A stretch of 64,000 nt of DNA from Membranipora membranacea (taxonomy: Eukaryota > Bryozoa > Gymnolaemata > Cheilostomatida > Membraniporidae), in contig OU612072.1 of assembly GCA_914767715.1 (NCBI GenBank), positions 19,962,001-20,026,000 of the forward strand. Direction: 5' to 3'. Position 1 is the stretch's first letter. Every line of letters begins with the position of its first letter. The notes beneath the pieces were generated by a model. It had not been told where the DNA came from. It made no database searches and was given only the letters and a program-made list of their open reading frames with translations. The translations under genes were made by a program, and so were the position numbers. Shown here piece by piece: positions 49,085 to 61,618 of this stretch.

Positions 49085-50050
49085 GCTTTTGCTTGGGTCT
49101 TTTTGTCCGAATCAGCTCGGGCAGAATTTCGCTAGATGGCTGGTGACTCCACAAACGTAGCACTTAAAGTTCGTATTTCTACTTCTCGCTCCCATTTCTC
49201 TCTCTTTCTTATCTCTACATTCCTTATAGTTATGTGCAAATCCTCCACACGTGTAGCAGCCTCTTCTTCTTCCTCTGCCTCGCCCTCTCCCATATCCTCG
49301 ACCTCTAAATCCCGAGTTGAAACTACTGCCATAATTGCTTGCTCCAACTCTATCTATGTTTTCCTGTTCTCCCTCCTGACTATAGTCGCCTGTATGTTTC
49401 TCCGCTACTTCGTCCACTTCTGATATGGGTTTTGGCTTGGTTCTTTGTAGGATCTTAGAAGCTGCCCTTGCTGACTCGTACCTGTTGCAAGTCCCCTTTA
49501 CTTTTTGTAATGTCAGGTCTTTCTTCTATAGCAACTCATTTCTTATCTTATCCACATGCATGCCTTTTATCACTACCTGAACGTTCATTTCCTCTTCTAA
49601 TCCTCCCCATCGGCAAGTACTTCCTCTCCTTTCTACTCTCTCGATAAATTTATCTAACCTCTCCTCGCTATTTTGCTCCATTCCTAAGAACCTGTGTCGC
49701 GTTGCCACTATATTCTCTCGGCTTGCAAAATGCTCCTTGAATGCGGTTTTCAGCCTTTCGTATTGCATGGTTTCGACTTCTATGCGCCATGTCTCAAAAA
49801 TGTTCATGCCGTATTCCCCCATGCTATCTACTAGTAGAGCCGCTTTTCTCTGCACAATCTCAAAAATTAGTTGACGTTCGGTGCTGGCGGATTTCTTTGT
49901 TTTGACTCCATCACACTCTTTGTACCTGATTCCCGCTCCATTTACTGCCATCTCAAACCTCTTTATGAACTTTCTCTAGCACTCTAACTCCGCTCCTTGC
50001 TCAATGTTAAATATTGGTGTCATCACACCCTTTCCAAATTTCCCTTCCAT
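49085..50050 (-). pseudogene. gag: Gypsy-2 gag remnant
   Basis: Capsid-like segment related to gypsy-1 gag (frame 49951-49526), Gly/Arg-rich linker, and two canonical CX2CX4HX4C knuckles: CYTCGGFAHNYKEC and CYVCGVTSHLAKFC (49417-49112). Stops interrupt the frame, one near 49528. It keeps the Trp codon that is a stop in gypsy-1. Confidence 0.85.
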
Positions 50051-50191
50051 TGCTTTAATACTAAGGAACCTTGCCAAATTTTATCGATGACGTCACACTC
50101 CGCCAAATTCAAATTCTTCCAACTCTCTTTTCCTTCACTAATTTCAACTCTCATGCCAATCCTCTCTAATTCTAGTTTACATCTGACACCA

Positions 50192-50412
50192 TGTCATGTA
50201 TTCAACTTACATGTATTGTTGTATGGGTACTCCTAGCTCCCTAGTTCTGTATGTAACTCAGTCAGTCACTCCCTTGGGCTTCCCCTCTCTCAGTCCATGT
50301 TTATTCCAATACCCCCTCTTCGCGCATCCGGATATAGTCCGAGTCTGCCTCCTTTGCTAATCTCTTTCACCTGCTGTCTAGATCCCTTATGCTAATATCC
50401 GGTTCCACCACA
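50192..50412 (-). repeat. Gypsy-2 5' LTR
   Basis: Minus strand: begins TGTGGTGGAACC and ends CATGACA, followed by the TGGTGTCAGATGTAAACT primer site. Confidence 0.9.
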
Positions 50413-53202
50413 GGAATAAGGATATCTAACAGTACACAGCCTACGGAAAAGAGAAAACAATGTAACTATGAATATTAATTTGTAAATATTACACAGATTA
50501 CTGTCTCAGAAGGACAGATCAAGCAGAATCTCAAAAGGTTTACCTGAGGGATCACAGGGGACCAGCTTGATACTCTGAAGGATCACAGGGGACCAGCTCG
50601 ATACTCTGTATGATTCAACCATCAATTATCTGTTTATATAGGTAAGTGAAGTGAAACTTAGCTGCAAACATGGATACCATAGTTTAGTAAAACAATCTAC
50701 ATCAAAGCTTATTGAGTCAGAAATCATGTGACATAGTTTTTGTAGCCGAGACGTTTGGGTGTGTTGGGTGTGTGGGGTGTAGCGATAGATACTTTTAGCA
50801 CGCTTTTTCTGCTGCCCATCTAAAGATATCTTCACAAAGTGAACAGATTATACGCAGTACAAACAATCAGCAGTCTTCTCTTCGGTGTTGAGACCCAACG
50901 AGGACACAATGAAACTTCTTTTTTGACCAGGAAATCAACATCTGGTAACGCTTTAATATATCATTATTACTGTTTTGTACTACATACCATTCATAGCGGG
51001 AAGTGACCTTCCTCGTCTATCTAAAAACCAAAAGGTGCAATTAGTTATTGCATTGATTCTAAAGGAATGTATGAATCATCATTCTGATGTAACTCTGGCC
51101 GCTGTCACTGCATGGATCTAAATCTAGCAATATATTGACCTAATATGGATTTAACCAGCGGTGCAATTAGTTAGATAATCTGGTCAGTTTACAAAAGAAT
51201 AGCTACTTATTTCTGCACAATATTCAAGGACAAACCAAAGCAGCAAGATATCAGTTTGACGGAACAAAATATGAAAAAATGACGCTTTGTAATAGGTGAT
51301 TAATTCAGATATGCTTCACCTTCCTAAGTCTTTTCCACTGCTTTGCGATGGGATATATCGGTTATATAAGAGAAACTAACAGCTGTGTTTGTTTTATTGG
51401 CTAATCCTTGTGATCTCATGGTCTATTGGTATATTATTAGATTTTCTTATGATTAACTTAAACTTGCTTTGTGGCCTGACATGTTTAAGAGAATATAATG
51501 AAACTATGAATATTAATTTGCAAATATTTTACAGATTACTGTCTCAGGAGAACAGATTGAAAATAATCTCAAAAGGTTTACCTGAGGGATCACAGGGGCC
51601 CACCTCTATACTCTAAAAGGATTTAATCCTCAATTATCTGTTTAGGTAAGTAAAGTGAAATCATTCTGAAAACAAGTTTTCTCTAGGTAAGAAAGTGTGG
51701 GGTGAGGGGTAGATACGTTTAACGAGCTTTTGCTGCTGCTTTTCGGATCTACCATAGATCAAGTTTAATTTAATTGCCCGCACTCCAGTTGCTCCCTCTG
51801 CTCCACTGATTTAACCGCAGGCGTGACCAGTGTCGTGACACGCGGCGTGACCTGCGGCGTGACAGGCGGCGTGACCGGCGTTGTGACCCGCGGCGCGACC
51901 CGCGGCGCGACCCGCGGCGCGACCCGCGGCGCGACCACTTGTTCTGGAGGAACTCTGAATGCAGGAAAATGGACAAACTTTGTCTAGACATACCTGGGAT
52001 GTGAGAAAAGATGTCAATATTTAGTGCCTGTCATAATTTACCTTGAATCATCTTGAATCGATGAATTTTAACTCATTAGCTACTACCAGTGGTGTTTTTA
52101 ATTAAAGGCTAATGCTGTGAAATCACACATTGCAGTGCTATAGACCAGATATGTTACGATCATCTAATAATGACCTGGGAGGTGATGATGTTTAATTGAG
52201 CTGTTTATTTGATGATTTATGGCAAGTGGTGGTATTACAATTTCAGCTTATCAGCGGACTGTTCATTTTTTGCAGATAGACAGCCCTTTGTATACAAACT
52301 ATTCTGATATTACATAGCCAGTTGAAGAAGAAGCATTCTGTCAGATGACATTTTCTTATGTAATCATCATAAAAAACATCACGTTTTATAATTACCTTAG
52401 GGTATAAGAGCAGCCATATTTTCTTCCGAATGTGCAATGATCACTTACACAACACCGTATTGAAGTATCCTTATTCTCAAATTATTTATTATTAATAAGT
52501 GAAGTGTACTGAGCTTGTGTCAACTTATTATGATTGATGGATCTTGAGTGCAAAATTCAAGGGTTAAACACATTTGTCATTTGTCAAATTGACACGATAA
52601 GCTGTCAATTAATTATCTATTATTGTCTTTTTATTGTTTTCAATAATCTTGAAAAGGTTAGGAATTAGAACCAAGGGTTCATCTCAGGTCACCAGACATG
52701 GAAAATTAACTTTAACCAAATGATACAAAATTAAACAAAACTCAAGGACTTTAAAGTTATAGATATGAGATGAGTTCTAGCAGTAGTGTGGTAAAGTATT
52801 CTTTAGAGAATAAAGGTTGCACACTGTAATGTGAAGACAGGAAATCACCATTAACCCACACGACCTGTAAACAAACAAACAAAGTAAATCAAAATTAGTT
52901 TAAAACCAACTTTCACTTATAGGGTAAACTGAGACCAAACATACTTAGGCATTCAGGGCATGGTGACGGGTAGTTTTAGTTTCAAATTGAATTAGTTAGG
53001 CGCTTACTACATGGTGATTGGAATAGAGGACTAAGTAGAGTGAGTGATACACCGAATTAGTATTGAAATATAGCTAACCATTATTTCAAAGTCTTGAGAC
53101 ATCTGGGCACTTGTGACAACCTGACCAGATTTACGCATTTGGAAAGCCAAACAGATTACACCATAGAAATGGCATTCATAATAATTGTTTCTTTAACTTC
53201 AG
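50413..53202. other. Spacer with repeats and a minisatellite
   Basis: Exon-like repeats lie at 50461-50700 and 51498-51665. A GC-rich 12-bp array is at 51819-51940. Sequence right of the array (to about 52340) aligns with 41780-42120. From 50880 to 51490 and from 52340 to 53200 I see no gene or repeat. Confidence 0.5.
51819..51940. repeat. GC-rich 12-bp minisatellite, copy 2
   Basis: About ten units of GTGACCCGCGGC / GCGACCCGCGGC, related to the array at 41579-41775. The last four units are nearly identical, which indicates recent homogenisation. Confidence 0.9.
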
Positions 53203-53251
53203 ATTGCTGCCAAAGCTGTCCTGTGAATCCCACAACTTGCAGCTTTCAATC

Positions 53252-56200
53252 ATGGAGCAAGGCAGAGAAGAGGAAAATCTTAGCACAGACAAAAGTGAGT
53301 TCTGAGATTGATTCAGCATTTAAAGGGTGAATACAGCATATCAAATTGTGTACATGGCCTCATAAGGTGTCCGTAATGTTCATTGCTTTCGCTGATTAGT
53401 TGGTTCGAAGTCCGAAAAAGTTTAGGGTACTGACCTAGTTTTTTTGACAGTCTACGGACTGAGGTCTCATCTACTGTATACCAGTTCCACAACAACTAGA
53501 ATCTCGAGGATGTGTGACTGCATCAGCAACATTATGATCTAACAAGTATATCTCTTCAACCACACTACGAAGAGCTTCACTGTGATGCTATGAACCATCA
53601 TATTATTGATATGAGATGATACTGGGAGGATATTGGCAAAAAAACAGTGCACACAGTCTTGGTCTTAATTTCAACCTTCACTCCTGCTTATTGCAAAAAA
53701 AGGCTAACAGCCAAAATCTTTTTTTAAAGAGAGAGTTTGCGGTTGACTATTGATACAACAAGAGTATACAACTCCAAATTGAACATCAATTTTGGTAGTA
53801 AACTGCATTGCTCATTGCAAACTATTTGCACAAGAATCATCTCCTCAGCAAATAATATAACTATGCTTAGTTCGTGGGATGGAATCATTAGCTGATGCCA
53901 TGTGTGTGTAATGCATGTAGTATTTGTTCCAGATTTCAAAATTTTTACAAAATTTAGATAATGAATGTTGAGAATCGTCACTTAAAACATAATAATAATA
54001 TTACCTTTATTTCAAAGGTTCATTCATGACCATTTTATCAATTTGCTTCTGATTATTTCAGGATACGATGTGGCTTGGGAGGAGCAGGGTGACAGTAACT
54101 GGGATGATCCTCATGTCCGGGAACAGACCTTCATGCGATTAATTGGAAGCCGTATATATCTGACTCTAGTAGAGCTGGAGAGAGAGACAGCTTCAGCTGG
54201 TCAGATAGCTTTATTCTTTAAACATGAAGCACCTGCAGAGTTACCAGAGAGGCTATCTAAATCAGTGATATTTTTGCATCTAGATCAGATACGAGACAGT
54301 AGCCTTAAAAGCCTGCGGTTAGTGAGCTCAGATTTTTATCAAACTGATTTTAATTTTATAGATCCAAACTAATTTCTCACATATTCCCCCTTCAGAATAA
54401 TGCTGACTTTACCGTTAGTATCGGTACCAAGCTTGCATGCAGAGGTTTGATCAAACCATGTTAGTCGCCATTCTCCAAGGGTAGGAAAAATTGATGTGAG
54501 GTTATAATGTAGGCTCTAATGCCGTTGACATACTTGATGTATGTATATCTGTATTGGTATGTTTTAGATTATCGGAGATGAGATCACTGAAGCATCTGTG
54601 GGTTAACGGGAGTGGAAGTGATGAGCTGAATCAGTGTCTATCCACACTGACAGATCTGGTATCTCTGAGTCTGCGGGCCTGTATGCTGACTAAGGTATAT
54701 GACAGGTAAATAAATCATTACATCATTAATATAAGCAGGATGTGAGATTAACAGTTGTCACATTATTCACTAATGATTATTTATATTATATAACACAGAC
54801 CATCTGTAACCTCCTATTAAACTAACAATGGTACACATTCTGTGTGGGCGATTTAAGTTGTCTCAGTAAAATTATAAACTGAGTGAGCCTATAAGGTAAT
54901 GTAAAAGATCGATCCGAATATCAACACATCATATACCATTGGAAAGCTGCCGAGCTACTGAAAATGAATACCTGAACAAAAACTAGATTCGATGACTTGT
55001 GTCATTTTACGGAGGATATGAGGCAGAAAACGCTGTTTTTGTCAATGCAGATGGCGGAGCCAAATTAATTGCAAGAAATTTTAAAACAGGTGCAATGTAT
55101 ACTTAAAGATTGCCTTCATCGTAAAATTTGATTTTCTTTGATATATGACTAGTCTAAATTGACATTTTGCGTCACGTCATACAATGCATCTTTTTTGTGA
55201 AGCCGTGAAAATATATGAAGTTTCAATCATTTATTCAGAACAGATCATAGGCTCAAAACAAAATTCATTATGATTTTCTCTTAGAGTATTCTTCAAATGT
55301 TATGCATATTGACTTTCAACGAACCAGCTTGCATATTGCAATGACAGTAGACTTTCGAATACAGCTAATATTTTCGCCACATTTGCATAACATCACACAA
55401 GCTGTCCAAATGACCATTGTTGTGGCCAAACGAAGTTTTTTTGAAAATTCTCACATACAAAGCCGCTTTCATTAACCATGGTGCACACAGAAAATTTTAA
55501 CAGAATTTCTCATTGCATCTTCATTTTTCTTGAATTTAACGCAAAATAATGCCCAAAAACACCTCAAAAGTCCCAAAAAATAGCTGTTTTTTTGGCATTC
55601 TCTTGCGTTAAATTATAAAAAAATGAAGATGCAATGAAAAATTCTGTTAACATTTCCTGTTTGCACAATGGTTAATGAAAGCGGCTTCGTATGTGAGAAC
55701 TTTCAAAAAAACTTAGTTTGGCAACAACAATGGTCTTTTGGACAGCATGTTTGACGTTATGCAAATGTGGCGAAAATATTAGCTGTATTCGAGAGTCTAC
55801 TGTCATTGCAATATGCAAGCTAATTTGTTGCTAGTCACAATGAATTTTGTTCCGAGCCCATGATCTCTTCTGAATTAATGATTGAAATTTCACATATTTT
55901 CACAACTTCACAGAAAAATGTATTTGGTCAAAAGTAAAAAGTCAATTTAGACTAGTCACATATCAAATAAAATCTAATTATACGATGAAAGCAATCTCTA
56001 AGCATACATTCCACCTGTTTTGAAATTTCTTGCAATTAATTTGACTCCTCCATCTGCATTGACAAAAACAGCGTTTTCTGCCTCATTTCCTCCGTAAAAC
56101 GACACAACGTCATCGAATCAAGTTTTTGTTCAGGTATTCATTTTCAATTGTACGGCAGCTTTCCAACGGTATATGATATGATGATGTTTGGATCAGTCTT

Positions 56201-59200
56201 TGAAATTACCTCAAAGCTAATGGCATAACTTACCATAGTAATTATGACAATTTTAAATAATCTGAGCTTATAGATTATTGGCCAACTTAATTGTATTACT
56301 ATACGTCAGTCAGGCCTCAGTAAGGTAAATGATAGTCCTGTGTTTTCTGTTTTGATAATTATTCAAAATTTACATTGTACCATCACATATAATGAGGTAT
56401 GTTAGGGTGATTATGTATTTGTATTATTATGTGAAATACAGTGTTGCTGATATATTTGCAAATCAGCCAACCATAATTTTCTTTACACTTACATTCGCCT
56501 ATTCGGCTGGTCACCCGACGATATTACTATTTTATATCTTTACCAAAGTCTTAAATTCCCATTTATCTTTTTCCAGTGTCATTGTTAGAAATTGTATTGT
56601 AGGAAAGGTCATTCTTTTGCATGCATGAATGGGTATGCGATACAATTATCAATAGGAGTAGCCTAATTGACAATTTTCATATTCAAAATCCGATCAAAAT
56701 GAACAAAAAACCTGGATTATGGACAGTAAATCAATGATAGCATCATTGCTTCTACACCTGCCAATGTGAGGATCAGATGGTGAATGGCTGACATGAGACC
56801 ATTACTTACTTAATTTGTTTATTTGAAAAAGTTAAATATGGATGAAAAAAAACAATGAATATCAAAATGTACTCCATTTATTCCACGCTATCAGCTACGA
56901 CAATTTTCAACGCTGTATTCTGTTTGTGAAATATTTAAGTTTCTTATGATGTCACGTCAAATGCTGCCGTCAGTAGACAGCGGATCAATTGAGACAATTT
57001 GCAATGCATTACTCAGTTATCTGAGGGTTTATTACCCAATGACTTGTTTTTTCATCTGTTCGCTAAGTATTTGAGCTTTTCCTGAACTCATGCCAAATGC
57101 TACCATAGCTCGACAGCAGGCAATCGATTCCATAAAAAATATTCTTGCTCACCGTGCTTGAAAACCCCTACAAACCTAAATACATTGAATTCCAGCATGT
57201 TTAAAATTTTGACAAAAATAAGCCAGTGTGTTGCAAATTAAATAAGCTGACCCATATAACCAAATCGAGCAACTCTTCTTTTTTAATCCGAACTCACTTC
57301 TGTAACAATTTATTTTCGAGTTGTTCTCTCTTGACAAATGGATATACCCAGACTGAACGGTAATATGCGAAAGTTTTTATGCATTGCGCTGCTGGGTAAT
57401 CTTTGATAGCTATACAAACTTTGTTTGTTTTTGTACATCATCGAAATTTGCAAATCATCAAAACATCAAAACCTTAATTATTTTCTAGACAATAATTATT
57501 TATGTATTTTTGTTGTCTAGGCAGCCAAGGCCACCTATTTTACTCTGTAAGACGAAATACCAAGTTTGGTCCAATTTCCTGCATTCAGAGTTGCTCTCCT
57601 ATGAGTTCAAACTTAATGCAAGAGAATAATGGATCAAGCTTGATCTAAGAATACACTGCATTTTAGGGAGTTCCTGTGAGGCGAAGAAATCAGAGTGACT
57701 CTGGGCTATCCGAAAAATAATTGTATAAAACTAGGAATAATGTGATAATTATATTTCTTTGTCTGCAGCATCTCTAAGATAACATCGCTGAAGCAGCTAA
57801 ACTTATACCATAACGATCTAAGTAGAGATGATCAGCTGGGTCAGACATTGTCAGCACTAACTAATCTGGAGATACTGCACCTGGGATACTGTCAGCTGAC
57901 TAAGATACCTGAAAGGTAATGACACTCATTGGCTGATACCTCAGTAAACTCATCTTTATCCTACTGTTATCATCATTTAGGTCAAGGTATATGAAAGTTT
58001 ATCTTTAAAAATCACTGAAACCCACAAGCAGCATAACAAACATGAATATAAATATTAAATTGATTGGGAGTCGTGTCATCACTTAAAACTGTCAAATGAT
58101 TTCCCAGGGTCCTCTAATTTTGAGAACTAGTCATGCGTTCAATTGCCCAACAAATAAAAAGTGTTTCTAAATATTTGTCAGAGACAGTCATCATATATGC
58201 TGAAAGTCATTTAGGATAATAATATGGGAGTTGCCCCATCTCTAAACGTAGTTTGACAACTTCCATGTTGCGAATGCGGTTGAAAGCAATGAAATGATTT
58301 TTTTATGAGTCTCAGTGTCATCCTAATAAAAAGAAACTAGGGCCAATGTAAGAGAGTTATCAAATTGTTGATATTTGATTATAATTGTACTAAATGACAC
58401 TGAGGTTGCTGCCATCCTCTTAATACCTGATGGTCGCCTGAAAATTGCTGTTCTGTTTTCAATTGTCCGCAGTAAATCAATATCTACAATTTTTCCTTTT
58501 GGTTTCTGCAACAATTTATTGTATTTAAAATCAAAGGACTAAGAAAGTGAAATAAAATAAGGCAGCGGCATGGGCAGATTAGTCCAGCACTACTATGGCG
58601 ACCACCCGATTAGGTGGAAAACAAAGGCTACTGTCCCGAGGGCGAGCCCAGACACACAGCCTACACGACAAGAAGCGATCCACACCCCCACAGTGAGGAC
58701 GCCAACCTTCCACGCAAAGCAGAAAGAGCTGCCGCCTCCTCCCCCAGTAGGTGTGAATTCCACAGGTTAACACCTGTGGTTAACAGTGACCTCTCCCCTC
58801 TACAGTCGGTGGCTCTCTTTGGGGATAATTTTTCCTACGACCTAGTGGCTGTAACGGCCAGTGCTTGAATTTCTAACTCCCCATGAAGGCGAGTATTATT
58901 GAAATGTAACAAATAGCGGTATTTGAAAAGAATTTCAATGGGCATAATTCGATACTGAGAGAAGAAAGAGGTCACATGACCACGTGGGCGGATTTTGAGT
59001 ATGACACGGAGAGCTGATTGTTGAAGTAAATTATAGATGTGATTAAGATGACAATAAGATGACCATAAAACTCAATACCATAAATTAAATGTGGATAAAA
59101 GAATTTGCAATACAAATGGATCATCGTAGGAATATCGAAATATGGTCGTACACTACGCGTTAAAAATAGGATATAGTTCAATTTCCGACACACTTCTATA

Positions 59201-61618
59201 ATATGGGTTTTAAAAATAATGCTCTCATCAAAGTGAATTCCGAAAAATTTGGTGCTTTTTTTTGTCTCTAAAGCCTGATTACCAAGTTGAATTTGGTACT
59301 GTTCAGGATCTAAAATTTGCTTATATTGGGAGTTAAAAATTAACTGAAATGTTTTTGTATAGTTTAAAATCAATTTATTACTCAAGCACTATTGTTCAAT
59401 TTTATGAACATTTGATTTTAAAATATCAGGATCATCGGAAAATGTATTTGTGTTGTCGGCAAAGAGAATATATTGAAACGTTGGCGCAGATATTACCAAA
59501 TCATTCATAACTATTGAAAATGAAATTGGACCTAGTAAACATCCCTGAGCAACTCCTTTATCGACCTTTTTCATTGTACTGGAATAATCGTTGATTTTGA
59601 CAAATTATTTTCTGTTTTCTAGATGAGATTATTACAAGTCACATGCATCATTTTTTGAAGGCAACTTTTGATTAAAATATCATGGTTGATGGTATTAAAA
59701 GCCTTGCTGAAGTCTAAAAATATTCCTTGTGTAATTTTACTGTTATTAAAATTGTCGTACAGGTGTTCCATTAGTCTAGATATAGCAGAAGTTGTGTTCC
59801 GTTTTTCACGGAATCCAAACTGCCTGTCAATTAAAATATTAGAATTAGAATAAAAATTAACAATAATAGAATAGAATCGAAGTTGGATAGCTAATACTTT
59901 TTCTGCAACTTTGGATATTGTGTGACTGTGTCGAAAGTAAGCAGTAGAACATCCTCGGTAGATCGGCTTTGGTGATATGGTTAGGATCTTTGATAAACAG
60001 ACTGAAATGTTTAGGCAGAAGTTTCCCGAGGCATACTAATAGATAGAAGAAAGTGACGTTAGGCGCAGTTTTTACTAAATTACACATGATGACGTCAAAA
60101 CGTCAGATAAAATGGGAGTTGCCCCATTTCTAAACGTAGTTTGACAACTTCGATGTTGCGAACCAGATTAGAAGCAATGAAAATGATTTTTTATGGGTCT
60201 CAGTGTCATCCTAATGAAAAGAAACTAGGCCCAATGTAAAATAGTCATCAAATTGTGGATATTCGAATATAATTGTACTATATGACATTGAAGTTGCTGC
60301 CATCCTCTTAATACATGATGGTCACCTGAAAATTGCAGTTCTGTTTTCAATTGTAGTAAAGCAGTAAAGCACTATCTAGTATTAATTTGTTTCACTCATT
60401 TAGCATAGTCACTGATAACTATAGTTGATTTCCTCTGCTGGATAATTCATAATGTTTTATAATTTTTTCATTGGATGCTCCCAAACTGACCCCAGTCCGT
60501 GACCATGATGAAATTTGTACCTAGATTGAGTTTTATGCAGTTTTCCGTTTTCCCTTCACTTGATAGCCGGCTAACTCGCCCGATCTCCTACCCAGGAGAG
60601 AATCCCAGGTAGAGGGGTTCCAAGGTGAACCAATATTGACACTAGCTGATAGTCTTTGTGTTTGGAGGGGCAAGCAACCCTTTGGATTGGTGGGATTTGG
60701 GCTCTCTTGCATTTAACTGGAATTTCCGATGTAGATTGCATCAAATTCAATATGTTATTGAGAGGCAAGCAAACATCTTCTTCACCCTCCACTGAGATCC
60801 ATGTCTGGAAGTGTTCAGATGAAGTTGACTTCTCAACATCCAACTTATACATGAGATGGGATTTCTCCCAGATTATGAGGCTCAAAATGCATATCAGACT
60901 CTACCAACAGATGGTAGAGGCAAAGTCCTGAGATTTTAAGTTTCTAAACTCCTCTCTGCTATAGCGTATTATTCAATGAGTCATAAACGACAGCGATCTG
61001 TGAGCTGGTTGCTACAGTTTAGTATAGTTTTAAATACTGTACTCACTGGTTAAACTGGCAAACAGACAACAATTGTAGATAGCTGTGTGATTTCAGCCTG
61101 CCACTCCGAGCAACCACTCAGCTCCAAGGTAGCCCTCCCAAACACAAAGACCATTGGTCAGTGTCAATATTGTTTCACCTTGACAAGCTTACTGAGGAGG
61201 TTATAATAAAATAAATGAGATCCAATTTGACAGAGGGAATAGAGCCATCACAGTTTGCTTACAAGACGCACATTGGGACAGTCGAAGCCTCCATCAAACT
61301 GCTTGATGATTTCACATCAGAGCTTGTCAACCATAATGTAAAAGTGGCGCATTGAACTTTTCAGAGGCATGCAATCGACTGCAACCTTCAACATCTTATT
61401 ATCAATGTCGAATTCAGATTTCACCACTCTCTGTTTTGAACAAATTTCAATGTTTTGTTGGTACCTTGCAGCATTTCAAAGATGGTATCACTGAAGGAGC
61501 TGTATGTCATAAACAACTATCTGAGTACAGATGTTCAGTTGAGTGATGCGCTATCAGGACTTACAAGACTAGAGAAACTGTATATGAGTGATTGTGATCT
61601 GGTCGAGTTACCTTCAAG
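53252..61618 (+). CDS. Gene C: leucine-rich repeat protein, 5' part
   Basis: Exons 53252-53294, 54062-54317, 54568-54705, 57769-57915 and 61472-61618 join in phase to about 243 residues; the open frame continues past the last donor (GTATGT), so the gene is incomplete here. The start ATG is 43 nt before the first donor, and an acceptor at 53201-53202 may end a 5' UTR intron. Residues 1-95 are an unassigned acidic N-terminal region (motif RYDVAWEEQGDSNWDD). Then come LRRs of 23-26 residues, two per exon, with patterns such as LKQLNLYHNDL and LEILHLGYCQLTKIPE. Every LRR exon starts and ends in phase 2. No signal peptide, so it is probably intracellular; a recognition or scaffold role is typical of LRRs. 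No NACHT, TIR or death domain is visible in the window. Confidence 0.75.
54894..56211. repeat. 1.3-kb fold-back element in gene C intron
   Basis: Arms of about 650 bp (54894-55547 and about 55603-56211) are inverted copies, roughly 85-90% identical by eye, around a loop of about 55 bp. Ends read AGGTAAT inward. No reading frame. A transcript of gene C would contain a very long double-stranded hairpin here. Confidence 0.85.
58223..60352. repeat. 250-bp direct repeats bracketing LINE remains
   Basis: 58223-58478 and 60109-60352 are about 88% identical in the same orientation (shared GGGAGTTGCCCCAT and CTGCCATCCTCTTAATAC). The 1.6 kb between them contains the decayed LINE and a GC-richer block at 58562-58870 that I cannot identify. 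Confidence 0.75.
58972..60090 (-). pseudogene. Decayed LINE reverse transcriptase
   Basis: Minus-strand RT with many breaks: a KDPNHITKAD block near 59985, FGFREKRNTTSAISRLMEHL near 59800, GIFLDFSKAFNTI near 59715, GVAQGCLLGPISFSIVMNDL and the catalytic FADNTNTF near 59450, and a thumb region (FFGIHFDESIIFKTHI) near 59250. It differs in sequence from the LINE nested in gypsy-2, yet its catalytic box also reads ADN. Lies in the last large intron of gene C, antisense to the gene. Confidence 0.75.
60480..61080. repeat. Tandem duplication unit, copy 1
   Basis: Aligns with 63390-64000 at about 90% by eye, offset about 2.9 kb (shared GGAGGGGCAAGCAACCCTTT). A frame on each strand stays open in both copies. 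The unit is cut by the window edge. Confidence 0.8.
61190..61450 (+). pseudogene. LINE RT fragment next to a gene C exon
   Basis: A short piece reads QFAYKTHIGTVEASIKLLDD and then, after a shift, LNFSEACNRLQP, matching the RT blocks QFAYR...ST..A...L.D and LDFS.AFN.I.P. It ends about 20 nt before the acceptor of gene C exon 5. Confidence 0.55.

Larger units (their letters stand above)
43394..50412 (-). mobile_element. Gypsy-2: older Ty3/gypsy element with nested LINE
   Basis: LTRs of about 222 bp (43394-43615) and 221 bp (50192-50412) bound a 7.0-kb minus-strand element; flanks GGTAT and GGAAT suggest a decayed 5-bp target duplication. The LTRs differ at about 10% of positions by eye, so it is older than gypsy-1. 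Gag and pol are recognisably related to gypsy-1 throughout. Three differences stand out: about 450 bp of the RT core are missing, a 1.65-kb LINE sits inside integrase, and about 1.3 kb of extra coding-like sequence lies between integrase and the 3' LTR. Confidence 0.9.

Noticed and set aside
53252-61618. Full NLR (NACHT-LRR) receptor
   Set aside because: No NACHT, TIR or death domain motif is visible upstream of the LRRs in the exons I can join.
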